From: Nitrospinota bacterium
GTDB lineage: Bacteria > UBA8248
DNA: 19,380 nucleotides
Assembly: GCA_011523725.1 (NCBI GenBank)
Contig: WTGD01000335.1
Location: 1 to 19,380, forward strand
Direction of reading: 5' to 3'
Shown: positions 6,407-13,075 of the stretch, in pieces
How the letters are laid out: each line of letters opens with the position of its first letter
Numbering within the stretch: the first letter of the stretch is position 1
The notes under the pieces: model-generated
What the model saw: the letters and a program-made list of their open reading frames with translations, nothing else
What the model was told of the DNA's origin: nothing
Database searches by the model: none
Translations under genes and position numbers: made by a program

Positions 6407-7585
6407 ATGGTCGTCAAAGCGGTTCGCAAGGTTCCCTGGTTCACCTACTTTCCCGACAACTATCGCTGGTCGTTCATCACCTCCATGGGGCTGATGCGCG
6501 TGGCGGGCGGCGGGGCGGATACGTCGGAGATTTTCGAGGTCTGCCGGAATCTCGATAAAGACGTCGGCAACGACGAACACTGGTACGAGGAGTGGAAGCG
6601 CATGGGCGACCGCATCCGCGCGATGGGCGTCGCGGCGCAGCGTCGCGGCAAGAACCTCACGGCGGCGGGCCATTTCTGCCGCTCCTCCACCTATCACCAG
6701 ATGGCCGACCGCTTCCGCTTCCCGAAGGACAATGCTTCGCAGGGCGTCTACCGCAAATCCATCGACAGCTTCCAGCGCTACGTCCGCCTGAACGACAGGC
6801 CTAAAGTGGAGATCGTCGATATCCCCTACGAGGGGGGCAAGTCGCTGCCCGGCTATTTCGTCCACGCGGAGAACACGCGCAAATCGAGGCCCCCCGTGGT
6901 CGTTCTGTACTCGGGTTTCGACGGCACCAAGGAATCGCCCATGGTCATCTCGGCGGGCGCGCTCGCCCGGCGCGGCATGAGCGTGGTGGTGGTCGACAGC
7001 CCCGGCGTGGGCGAGGCCATCCGCTTCCGCAAGATTTATCTGAGGCACGACTACGAGGTGGCGGGCTCGGCGATTCTCGACTGGCTGGAGAAACGGGGGG
7101 ACGTGAACGCGAAGCGCGCGGGCATCATGGCGTCGAGCCTGGGGGGATACTACGCGCCCAGAACCGCCAGCATGGAGCGCCGCTTCAAGGCCTGTCTCGC
7201 CCACGGCGCGATATGGGACTACCACGCGATATGGAAAAAGCGCATCGAGGCGGCGTTCAGGATTCAGCTTCCCTCGCCGGGGAACCACCTGGCGTGGAGT
7301 TTCAACGTCAAGACGGCGGAAGAGGGTCTGGCGAAACTCGAAGGCTTCCGGCTCGACGGCGTGGTGCAGCGGATGAAGTGCCCCTTCCTGCTCGTGCACG
7401 GGGAGGATGACCAGCAAATCCCGCTCGCGGACGCGAAATCGCTCTACAGGGCGGCGGGATCGAAGGACAAGACCCTGCGGGTCTACAAGGGGACCGACGG
7501 CGGCTCCCAGCATTGCCACATGGACTACGTCGCTCCCGTCGTGGGCTACATGGCGGACTGGATGGCCGAGAAGCTGGGCGCGTAA
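6407..7585 (+). CDS. alpha/beta hydrolase of the DUF1100/FrsA-like type
   Basis: This is a 392-residue hydrolase with a long helical N-terminal region (about 1-125), followed by an alpha/beta core. The core has VVVLYSGFDGTKE near 164-176 for the oxyanion area, the nucleophile elbow ASSLGG with S244, an acid D335 in GEDDQQIP and a His in the SQHCHMDY segment (H369 or H371). The layout recalls 2,6-dihydroxypseudooxynicotine hydrolase, which breaks a C-C bond, and the FrsA group. The first Gly of the usual G-x-S-x-G is Ala here. GAGGAG lies 8 nt ahead of the ATG. Neighbouring hydrolase and crotonase genes suggest a role in breakdown of a small organic compound, but the substrate is not known. 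Confidence 0.8.
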   Translation: MVVKAVRKVPWFTYFPDNYRWSFITSMGLMRVAGGGADTSEIFEVCRNLDKDVGNDEHWYEEWKRMGDRIRAMGVAAQRRGKNLTAAGHFCRSSTYHQMADRFRFPKDNASQGVYRKSIDSFQRYVRLNDRPKVEIVDIPYEGGKSLPGYFVHAENTRKSRPPVVVLYSGFDGTKESPMVISAGALARRGMSVVVVDSPGVGEAIRFRKIYLRHDYEVAGSAILDWLEKRGDVNAKRAGIMASSLGGYYAPRTASMERRFKACLAHGAIWDYHAIWKKRIEAAFRIQLPSPGNHLAWSFNVKTAEEGLAKLEGFRLDGVVQRMKCPFLLVHGEDDQQIPLADAKSLYRAAGSKDKTLRVYKGTDGGSQHCHMDYVAPVVGYMADWMAEKLGA

Positions 7586-7670
7586 GGAGTTTGAGGTGGC
7601 GCGACTAAGCCGGCCATGCGTATTGATTCGCACGAATGCGGGTGGCTGACGCGCGATAGAGGAGTATCTG

Positions 7671-8492
7671 GTGGCGACGCTGGAAGTCGAGAGCCGGGGA
7701 AGGCTCGAGGTTTATTACGAGGAAGAGGGCGCGGGCGAGCCCTTGGTGATGGTGGGCGGCCTGACGGCCACGGTGGAGGTCTGGGGGAAGCTGCGCGGGC
7801 TTCTCGCCGCGGATTACCGCCTCGTCATGCCGGACAACCGGGGGACGGGCCGGACGAAAGCGCATCATGATGATGGCGACCGCGCTCCCGCCCGCATGGC
7901 GGAAGACCTCCTGGGACTGGTCGACGGGTTGGGACTCGACTCGTTTCACCTGATGGGAGGTTCCTACGGCGGCACCATCGCACTCGCCTTCGCGGTGAAA
8001 TTTCCGGGAAGACTCAAGAGCCTCATCGTCGCGTGCTCTCACTTTGGGGGAGCGGAGAAGGTAGCGCCCGCACCGGGCGTCCGCGAGACGCGCGCGCGGG
8101 GCGGTGCGCCCGATGCCACCGAAGTTGAACGCCGGGCGGCCCTGGAAACGCTCTTCCATCCCGAGACGATAGACGAAAGGCCCGAGGTGGTCGCTTTCTA
8201 CGACGGCTTCAAGCGCCGCTTCCCCATCAGCAAGGAGGAAATCGAAAGGCGCAACCAAGGGATGGCGGCGTTCGACGTATCAGAACAGATCCGCACTTTG
8301 GATGTTCCCACGCTCGTCATATCGGGCGAGGCGGACGTTCTCGTGCCGACGGAGAACTCGAGGCGGATGGCCGGGCGGATTCCGGGGGCGGAACTCGTCA
8401 TCGTCGAGAACACGGGCCATCACTTCTATTCCGAACGCCCCGAAGCCTCCGCTGCGGCGATTCTGGCGTTTCTGAAGAGGCAGAGTTCCTGA
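7671..8492 (+). CDS. alpha/beta hydrolase (enol-lactonase/esterase-like)
   Basis: This is a 273-residue alpha/beta hydrolase with S98 in GGSYGG, D222 in GEADVLVP and H250 or H251 in NTGHHFY, a complete triad. The N-terminal G-G-L-T segment near 29-32 sits where the HG oxyanion motif normally lies. The start is a GTG with GAGGAG 6 nt ahead. The overall outline is that of 3-oxoadipate enol-lactonases and small esterases; the exact reaction cannot be read. Its stop overlaps the crotonase start (TGATG), so the two are probably translated together and may act in sequence, for example ester, lactone or thioester handling before or after a CoA step. Confidence 0.85.
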   Translation: MATLEVESRGRLEVYYEEEGAGEPLVMVGGLTATVEVWGKLRGLLAADYRLVMPDNRGTGRTKAHHDDGDRAPARMAEDLLGLVDGLGLDSFHLMGGSYGGTIALAFAVKFPGRLKSLIVACSHFGGAEKVAPAPGVRETRARGGAPDATEVERRAALETLFHPETIDERPEVVAFYDGFKRRFPISKEEIERRNQGMAAFDVSEQIRTLDVPTLVISGEADVLVPTENSRRMAGRIPGAELVIVENTGHHFYSERPEASAAAILAFLKRQSS

Positions 8493-9319
8493 TGAACATA
8501 CCCGCTTTCGAGACGCTCCTGTTCGAGGTGCGCGGCCACGTTGCGCTCGTGAGCCTGAACCGCCCCGAGCGGCTGAACGCCATGAACCGCGTCATGCTGC
8601 GCGAGTTGAACGAGGCGTGCGATTTCATCGAGGCGGAAGATACCATCTTCGTCGCCGTTCTCACGGGGGAGGGCAAGTCGTTTTCATCCGGCTTCGACTT
8701 AAAGGAGCAGGCGGAGAACACCCCCGTCGGCTTCGCCGAGTGGCGGCGCGCGCTCCGGCAGGATTTCGACGCCGTCATGCGCTTCTGGAATCTCGCCAAA
8801 CCCACGATCGCCGCCGTTCGCGGACACGCCCTGGCGGGGGGATGCGAGCTTGCGCTCGGGTGCGACATCACCGTGGCGGCGGAGGACGCCGTGTTCGGCG
8901 AGCCCGAGCTCAAGTTCGGCGCAGGCATTGTCGTCATGCTGCTGCCCTGGCTCACGAATCCCAAGCTGGCGAAGGAGATCATCCTGACCGGAGAAGACGG
9001 TGTGTCGGCCCGTGAGGCCCACCGCATCGGGCTGGTGAACCGCGTGGTTCCCGAAGCCGATGTGCTCGATACCGCTATCTCCCTGGCGGGGAAGATGACG
9101 CGGGTGGACCAGAGCCTCCTGCGCGCGACCAAGCTGGCGCTCAACCGCACCTACGAGATCATGGGGATGGGCCGCGCGCTCGAAGCCGCGCTCGACCTGG
9201 ACCTCATGATCGAGGGCAGGGGAACGGAGGACAAGGCCCGCTTCCTGGAAATTGCGCGAACAGAGGGCCTTCGCGCCGCCGTCGCCTGGCGCGACGCCAG
9301 GTTCGAGGGTTCTGAGTAA
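8492..9319 (+). CDS. enoyl-CoA hydratase/isomerase (crotonase family)
   Basis: This is a 275-residue crotonase-fold enzyme acting on acyl-CoA thioesters. The first oxyanion segment is KSFSSGFDLKE (62-72) and the second GHALAGGCELALGCD (111-125). E119 and E139 (FGEPELKFG) are 20 residues apart, matching the two catalytic glutamates of rat enoyl-CoA hydratase (144 and 164), so hydratase activity is plausible. It overlaps the preceding hydrolase stop. It may serve beta-oxidation or an aromatic or branched-chain side pathway; the thiolase at 18225 is a possible functional partner but too far away to be in the same operon. Confidence 0.9.
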   Translation: MNIPAFETLLFEVRGHVALVSLNRPERLNAMNRVMLRELNEACDFIEAEDTIFVAVLTGEGKSFSSGFDLKEQAENTPVGFAEWRRALRQDFDAVMRFWNLAKPTIAAVRGHALAGGCELALGCDITVAAEDAVFGEPELKFGAGIVVMLLPWLTNPKLAKEIILTGEDGVSAREAHRIGLVNRVVPEADVLDTAISLAGKMTRVDQSLLRATKLALNRTYEIMGMGRALEAALDLDLMIEGRGTEDKARFLEIARTEGLRAAVAWRDARFEGSE

Positions 9320-9327
9320 ATACTCTC

Positions 9328-9346
9328 GCCGAAATCACGGTTCGGC
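9328..9346. terminator. hairpin between the crotonase and abi genes
   Basis: GCCGAA (9328-9333) and TTCGGC (9341-9346) form a perfect 6-bp stem with a 7-nt loop, 8 nt after the crotonase stop and in the gap toward the converging abi gene. A short palindrome ATGCGTCGCAT follows at 9351-9361. No strong T-run is present on the plus strand, so this is a weak candidate. Confidence 0.3.
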
Positions 9347-9394
9347 TGCCATGCGTCGCATAGCTAAGGGATTATGCGAAGGACGTATTGATTT

Positions 9395-10300
9395 TTAACG
9401 CCATATCGGGTGCTTTTTCCAGTTCTCCGGCACTCCCATCGCCACACGCCAACGCCTCTCTTGGGCTATCGGCTCGATTAGAGCCGTACATTGTTGATGC
9501 CAGCGATCTCCATCATTCATGGTCTTCAATAAATATCGCAATACCAAGAGGATAAAGAAGATGCGGTCGTTTCTGGGCGTAACCGGCGGATTCCAAACGG
9601 GATCGCGCACAGCCTCTGGTCGAATTGAAAGCGCTCTGTTCCAAAGCCGATTATGATGTGCGCATACATTGCGGATGTAGGTTAGCTTATGTAACCAATC
9701 TGCCAATCGATTATGGTGAAGCCCTAGTTGCCGGGAGATCATTCTCTTTTCGTCGTTCTTCATCCCCTCATAGCCGAAAGACAAACTACCGAGTGACATC
9801 ACTTCCGCGGCCATCCATATCGGCAAAGCAGGAAAACCCGAATACTTACGCTTGTAGTGTTTAATAAAGGTGTCGCTAGAGCGCTCCGCTTCTTCTTCGA
9901 TTTTTTCATGCCAGCGTCCGTGGTCGAATTTCGGGTGGAAATTCGATGCGTCGGTATGCCCGAAAGGACCGTAGGCATGGCCGAGGTGGTAAGCAAATAA
10001 AGTGCGGATATAAACTTCCACCTTCTCCATGGCGTCCATGATCATCAATCGCAACTGGCGGTCGAACTCATATAGTTTGATGATTTCGCTGAAATTTGCA
10101 CCCGGGATGAAGTTGCTTGATACGTTGGAATGCTCGTCCCGTATACGGAATGGATAACAGTAAGCGCTTAGGCGGAAATAGTTGATGGTCTTTAGCTTGG
10201 GTAAGGCGTAAGTCTTGTCGTCTATAATCAAGCCACGATCAACGAGTCGATCCAATTGCTGATCAAAGGTAAGAGCCGGTTTTTGGTAGTTTTCGAGCAC
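9395..10300 (-). CDS. Abi_2 / AbiD-AbiF-like HEPN abortive-infection protein
   Basis: This is a 301-residue protein of the Abi_2 family. Recognisable blocks are KPALTFDQQLDRLVDRGLII near the N-terminus, YALPKLKTINYFRLSAYCYPFR, YEFDRQLRLMIMDAMEKVEVYIR, FPALPIWMAAEVMSLG and RNVCAHHNRLWNR. The last holds R210-x4-H215, the R-x4-6-H signature of HEPN ribonucleases. A second R-x5-H (R99, H105) lies in the earlier helix. Known AbiD/AbiF proteins cause abortive phage infection. The start is set at GTG 10300 because conserved family sequence begins there. An in-frame extension to TTG/ATG at 10366/10363 would read through the terminator of the small RNA upstream and adds an unusual WWLFLCLRL peptide. 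Base composition is visibly lower in G+C than both neighbours (25 of 60 at 9661-9720 against 39 of 60 at 8881-8940), consistent with horizontal transfer. Confidence 0.85.
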   Translation of the reverse strand: MLENYQKPALTFDQQLDRLVDRGLIIDDKTYALPKLKTINYFRLSAYCYPFRIRDEHSNVSSNFIPGANFSEIIKLYEFDRQLRLMIMDAMEKVEVYIRTLFAYHLGHAYGPFGHTDASNFHPKFDHGRWHEKIEEEAERSSDTFIKHYKRKYSGFPALPIWMAAEVMSLGSLSFGYEGMKNDEKRMISRQLGLHHNRLADWLHKLTYIRNVCAHHNRLWNRALSIRPEAVRDPVWNPPVTPRNDRIFFILLVLRYLLKTMNDGDRWHQQCTALIEPIAQERRWRVAMGVPENWKKHPIWR

Positions 10301-10322
10301 TAGATCGTCCAAACGCAAGCAT

Positions 10323-10383
10323 AAAAAAAGCCACCAAGGTTGCGCATCATCGAAAGACATCATCAATGAGAGGCGTGGTGGCT
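10323..10383 (-). terminator. terminator hairpin of the small RNA upstream of abi
   Basis: On the minus strand AGCCACCA (10383 to 10376) pairs perfectly with TGGTGGCT (10336 to 10329) and is followed by a T-run covering 10329 to 10323. The stem is 8 bp with a 39-nt interior. The strong stem plus run of T is the pattern of an intrinsic terminator, but the 5' arm begins at the predicted transcript start, so the whole RNA is closed by this stem. Confidence 0.7.
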
Positions 10384-10388
10384 ATGTT
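10323..10388 (-). ncRNA. candidate abi-associated small RNA (about 66 nt)
   Basis: A transcript from the promoter at 10424-10395 would begin near 10388 and end in the T-run at 10323, about 66 nt. Its 5' end and 3' end form the 8-bp closing stem AGCCACCA/TGGTGGCT. The interior of 39 nt carries GATGATG twice, separated by TCTTTC, and a possible weak inner helix between TCATT and GATGA. From memory, structured RNAs have been described upstream of abiF genes, and this position and shape agree with that; I cannot test a match to a covariance model. The RNA would be the partner or antitoxin of the HEPN protein. A simpler alternative is a transcription attenuator for abi. Confidence 0.6.
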
Positions 10389-10394
10389 GAATCT

Positions 10395-10424
10395 AATATA
10401 CGCATCGAACCTTGTTGATGTCAA
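10395..10424 (-). promoter_or_regulatory. sigma70-like promoter of the small RNA/abi unit
   Basis: Read on the minus strand, TTGACA (10424-10419) is a perfect -35 box, followed by an 18-nt spacer and TATATT (10400-10395, 5/6 to consensus). GTTGA-CA-TCAAC (10425-10414) gives a short dyad over the -35 box that could be an operator. This is one of the two best promoter matches in the window and lies immediately before the hairpin RNA. Confidence 0.7.
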
Positions 10425-10621
10425 CCAAAGCAAAATCGAGATTCAAGGTTGTTTCGTTTCGTTCTATCTCTGTATAACGAGTCGTCCATGTGAGGCAATC
10501 TCTGCAAGGATTGCGCTATATATGGTCGGGATTGATGAAGAAGTTGCCTGGGTTTCGTGTTCGGTATAAATAGCTGTGTTGTTTTCGCAATCGTTCTTTT
10601 TTTCAAGGAGGGAAGTAACGG
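10425..10621. other. AT-rich spacer between abi promoter and nitroreductase
   Basis: About 195 nt without a credible gene. It holds a 6-bp inverted repeat GCAATC (10495-10500) / GATTGC (10509-10514), a 7-bp pair AACCTTG (10408-10414) / CAAGGTT (10444-10450) reaching into the abi promoter, and near its right end AAGGAGG (10605-10611), the ribosome site of the nitroreductase. TTGCCT (10544-10549) and TATAAA (10565-10570) could be its promoter, but the spacer is only 15 nt. Confidence 0.4.
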
Positions 10622-11176
10622 ATGCACCCGCTCATCAAGAACCGCAGAAGCCTGCGCGCCTTCAACGGCGTGCCGCCCGAGCCCGAGAAGCTCGAAGCCA
10701 TGCTGGAGGCGTTTCGCTGGGCGCCGTCCTCGAACAACCGCCAGCCCTGGCGCGTCATCGTGGTCGAGTCCGAAGAGGCGCAGGCGAAGTTCAACGAATG
10801 CCTGAACGAAGGGAACCGCCAGTGGGCGGCCGCAGCTCCGCTCAAGATGATCATCCTCGGTAACCCCGAGGAGCAGCCCGAGCGTTTCGGGCAGCAACGC
10901 TATCTGCTCGACGTCGGGATGGCGCTCGAGAATCTCCTGCTCCAGGGTAGCGATTTCGGTTTGACCGTTCACGCCATGGCGGGGTGGGACGAGCCGTCGG
11001 TGCTTGAGAACTTCAACATTCCCGAGCCGTTTCGCGTGGCGGCGCTCTTCGCCGTGGGGTATCCGGGCAAGACGGAAGATCTGCACCCCGACGTGCAGGC
11101 CAAGGACAACAAGCCGCCCGCGCGCAAGGACCCCGCCGAGATTTTCTTCCGGGATTCGTTCGGCGGGGCAGGATAG
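10622..11176 (+). CDS. nitroreductase-family flavoprotein
   Basis: This is a 184-residue FMN-dependent oxidoreductase of the nitroreductase fold. NRRSLRAF near the N-terminus (7-14) and WAPSSNNRQPWR (33-44) are the FMN/phosphate-binding signatures. The middle segment LDVGMALENLLLQGSDFGL corresponds to the long core helix, and GYPGK (147-151) is the usual C-terminal element. A strong AAGGAGG lies about 10 nt before the ATG. The usual electron donor is NAD(P)H; nitroaromatics or quinones are common in-vitro substrates but the natural one is unknown. It is separated from the abi gene by a divergent intergenic region, and its G+C content returns to that of the genome. Confidence 0.88.
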   Translation: MHPLIKNRRSLRAFNGVPPEPEKLEAMLEAFRWAPSSNNRQPWRVIVVESEEAQAKFNECLNEGNRQWAAAAPLKMIILGNPEEQPERFGQQRYLLDVGMALENLLLQGSDFGLTVHAMAGWDEPSVLENFNIPEPFRVAALFAVGYPGKTEDLHPDVQAKDNKPPARKDPAEIFFRDSFGGAG

Positions 11177-11210
11177 CCGCGAGGCCGGTTTTTCACGGCG
11201 CGTTTCGCGT

Positions 11211-11239
11211 TTGACCCCCTCGTCCCAAGCCCCTAGAAT
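11211..11239 (+). promoter_or_regulatory. sigma70-like promoter of the protease-trpS-ileS operon
   Basis: TTGACC (11211-11216, 5/6), 17-nt spacer, TAGAAT (11234-11239, 5/6). The predicted start near 11246 leaves a leader of about 90 nt before the TTG start at 11337. Ideal spacing and good boxes in a GC-rich background make this convincing. Confidence 0.65.
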
Positions 11240-11336
11240 CCGGCTGGTTTGCGGTGTGAGGCGCCCGGTTTTGTGAGTTTCCAGGGTTCACGTCGCTTGT
11301 TCATCGTCGCCTCTCTTGACGGGGTAAGGGACTGCC

Positions 11337-12008
11337 TTGTTCTCCTCGGATTTCATTCAGCAGTTGCTGATCGCGATACCTGCGATTCTGCTGGCGCTCA
11401 CCTTTCACGAGGTGGCGCACGCCTGGATGGCCGATAAGCTGGGCGACAACACCGCGCGCATGCTGGGGCGTCTGAACCTGAACCCCATCGTCCATCTCGA
11501 TCTGATGGGGACGCTCGCCTTCGTCATCTCCATGATGGCGGGCGTGGGCTTCGGCTGGGCCAAGCCGGTGCCGGTGAATCCGGGGAATTTCCGCCATCCC
11601 CGGCGCGGGATGATGTGGGTGGCCCTCGCGGGACCGGCGACGAACTTCATCCTGGCCATCATCAGCGGTTTTCTGTTTTCTCTGCTGCGCGGCTCGGGCA
11701 TGGGCTACACCTTCGTGGGCGAGCCGATCATATTGATGCTGCGGGCGAGCTTCACCATCAACACCGCGCTCGCGGCGTTCAACCTGATTCCCATCCTCCC
11801 CTTCGACGGGGGGAGGATCGTCATGGGGCTCTTGCCCAGAAGACTGGCGTGGCAATACTCGCGCAGCGAGCCGTTCGGTTTTTTCATCGTGCTGGGCTTG
11901 CTGCTGCTGGGCGTTTTCCACACGATCATGATGCCGATTTTCATCGCTCTGGCTACGGCCGAGCAGGTTTTTGTGTTAAATCTTCTCAGAATCTTCGGTT
12001 TGGCGTAG
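11337..12008 (+). CDS. site-2 protease family (M50) membrane metalloprotease
   Basis: This is a 223-residue integral membrane protein. H24-E25-V26-A27-H28 is the zinc HExxH motif inside the first hydrophobic segment, and D157 in NLIPILPFDGGR supplies the third ligand, as in the compact YwhC-like M50 peptidases. Further hydrophobic stretches lie near 59-73, 92-110 and 175-195. There is no PDZ domain, unlike RseP. The start is a TTG at 11337, with AAGGG close ahead and no ATG or GTG at a better position. It is the first gene of the apparent operon. Its substrates are unknown; this subgroup is widespread and little characterised. Confidence 0.85.
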   Translation: MFSSDFIQQLLIAIPAILLALTFHEVAHAWMADKLGDNTARMLGRLNLNPIVHLDLMGTLAFVISMMAGVGFGWAKPVPVNPGNFRHPRRGMMWVALAGPATNFILAIISGFLFSLLRGSGMGYTFVGEPIILMLRASFTINTALAAFNLIPILPFDGGRIVMGLLPRRLAWQYSRSEPFGFFIVLGLLLLGVFHTIMMPIFIALATAEQVFVLNLLRIFGLA

Positions 12009-12024
12009 CGGGCTGCTTGCCCGC
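12008..12024 (+). other. hairpin between the protease stop and trpS ribosome site
   Basis: GCGGGC (12008-12013), loop TGCTT, GCCCGC (12019-12024): a perfect 6-bp stem that begins on the last base of the protease stop codon and ends 7 nt before the AAGAAGGA region. No T-run follows. It might tune translation or message stability of trpS. Confidence 0.35.
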
Positions 12025-12045
12025 GTGCGGAAGAAGGACACACGG

Positions 12046-13068
12046 ATGACGGACAGCCAGAACGAGAAGAACCGGCCGACGCGGTTTCTCTCCGGCGTGC
12101 AGCCCTCGGGAAAACTGCATCTGGGCAACTATTTCGGCGCGCTCAGACAGCACATCGCGCTCCAGGATGAGGCCGAGGCTTTCTACTTCATCGCGAACTA
12201 TCACGCCATGACGACGGTGCAGGAGGGGGACCTCCTCGCCCGCCAGACGCTCGACGTGGCGATGGACTACCTCGCATTGGGCTTGGACCCTGAAAAGGCG
12301 GTTTTCTTCCGCCAGTCCGACGTGCCCGAGGTGAACGAACTCGCCTGGATGCTCTCCGCCGTCACGGGCAAAGGGCTTCTGGACCGCGCCACGTCGTTCA
12401 AGGACAAGGTGGCCAGGGGCATCACCCCCTCAATGGGGCTTTACTATTACCCGATGCTCATGGCCGCCGACATCCTCATCTATCGCTCCACGGTCGTGCC
12501 GGTGGGAGAGGATCAGGTGCAGCATCTCGAGATGACACGGGACATGGCGCTTGCTTTCAACAACGCCTATGGGGAAATCTTCCCCCTGCCCACCGTGAGG
12601 CTCGATGCGGGAGCGAAGGTGCCGGGCCTCGACGGCCAGAAGATGAGCAAGAGCTACGGCAACACGATAGAGATTTTCGAGGAGGGAAAACGCTTGAGAA
12701 AGCGGGTGATGTCGATAGTCACCGACTCCACCCCGCTCGAAGAGCCGAAAGACCCCGACGCCTGCAACGTGTTCGCCCTGTATCAGCTCTTTGCGGACGA
12801 GGCGGAACAGGAGGAGTTGAGGGAGAAATACCGCACGCCCGGGTTCGGCTACGGCAACGCGAAGCAGCTTCTCTTCGAGAAGATGGATGCGTATTTCGCG
12901 CCATATCGGGAGGAGAGAAAACGCCTGGAAGGGGATATCGGCTACGTGGAAGGCGTTCTGGCAGAGGGGGGAGCCAAAGCCAGGGCGGAGGCGCAAAAGA
13001 CGATGCGCCTCGTGAGGGAGGCGGCGGGCATACCCGCTGCGCCCGTTTCGGTGATGAATCAAACGTAG
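12046..13068 (+). CDS. trpS: tryptophanyl-tRNA synthetase
   Basis: This is a class I aminoacyl-tRNA synthetase that charges tRNA-Trp. GVQPSGKLHLGN (17-28) is the HIGH-type ATP-binding motif and K199-M-S-K-S203 the second signature. D/Q-rich VGEDQVQHLEMTRD (143-156) is the expected core segment. At 340 residues the length is normal for bacterial TrpS. The ATG at 12046 is chosen with AAGAAGGA at 12031-12038; an in-frame GTG at 12025 would put the ribosome site inside the gene. It lies 37 nt after the protease and 7 nt before ileS, so the three genes are probably one transcription unit. Confidence 0.95.
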   Translation: MTDSQNEKNRPTRFLSGVQPSGKLHLGNYFGALRQHIALQDEAEAFYFIANYHAMTTVQEGDLLARQTLDVAMDYLALGLDPEKAVFFRQSDVPEVNELAWMLSAVTGKGLLDRATSFKDKVARGITPSMGLYYYPMLMAADILIYRSTVVPVGEDQVQHLEMTRDMALAFNNAYGEIFPLPTVRLDAGAKVPGLDGQKMSKSYGNTIEIFEEGKRLRKRVMSIVTDSTPLEEPKDPDACNVFALYQLFADEAEQEELREKYRTPGFGYGNAKQLLFEKMDAYFAPYREERKRLEGDIGYVEGVLAEGGAKARAEAQKTMRLVREAAGIPAAPVSVMNQT

Positions 13069-13075
13069 AGGTTGA

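Noticed and set aside
6311..7633. 440-codon minus-strand frame opposite the hydrolase gene
   Set aside because: It is antisense to a hydrolase with a clear triad and shows no family sequence.
9625..9864. 79-codon plus-strand frame inside the abi gene
   Set aside because: It is antisense to well-conserved Abi_2 blocks and has no independent support.
10335..10372. GATGATG direct repeats as a CRISPR-like or tandem array
   Set aside because: Only two 7-nt copies within one hairpin loop; no spacer-repeat pattern and no cas genes.
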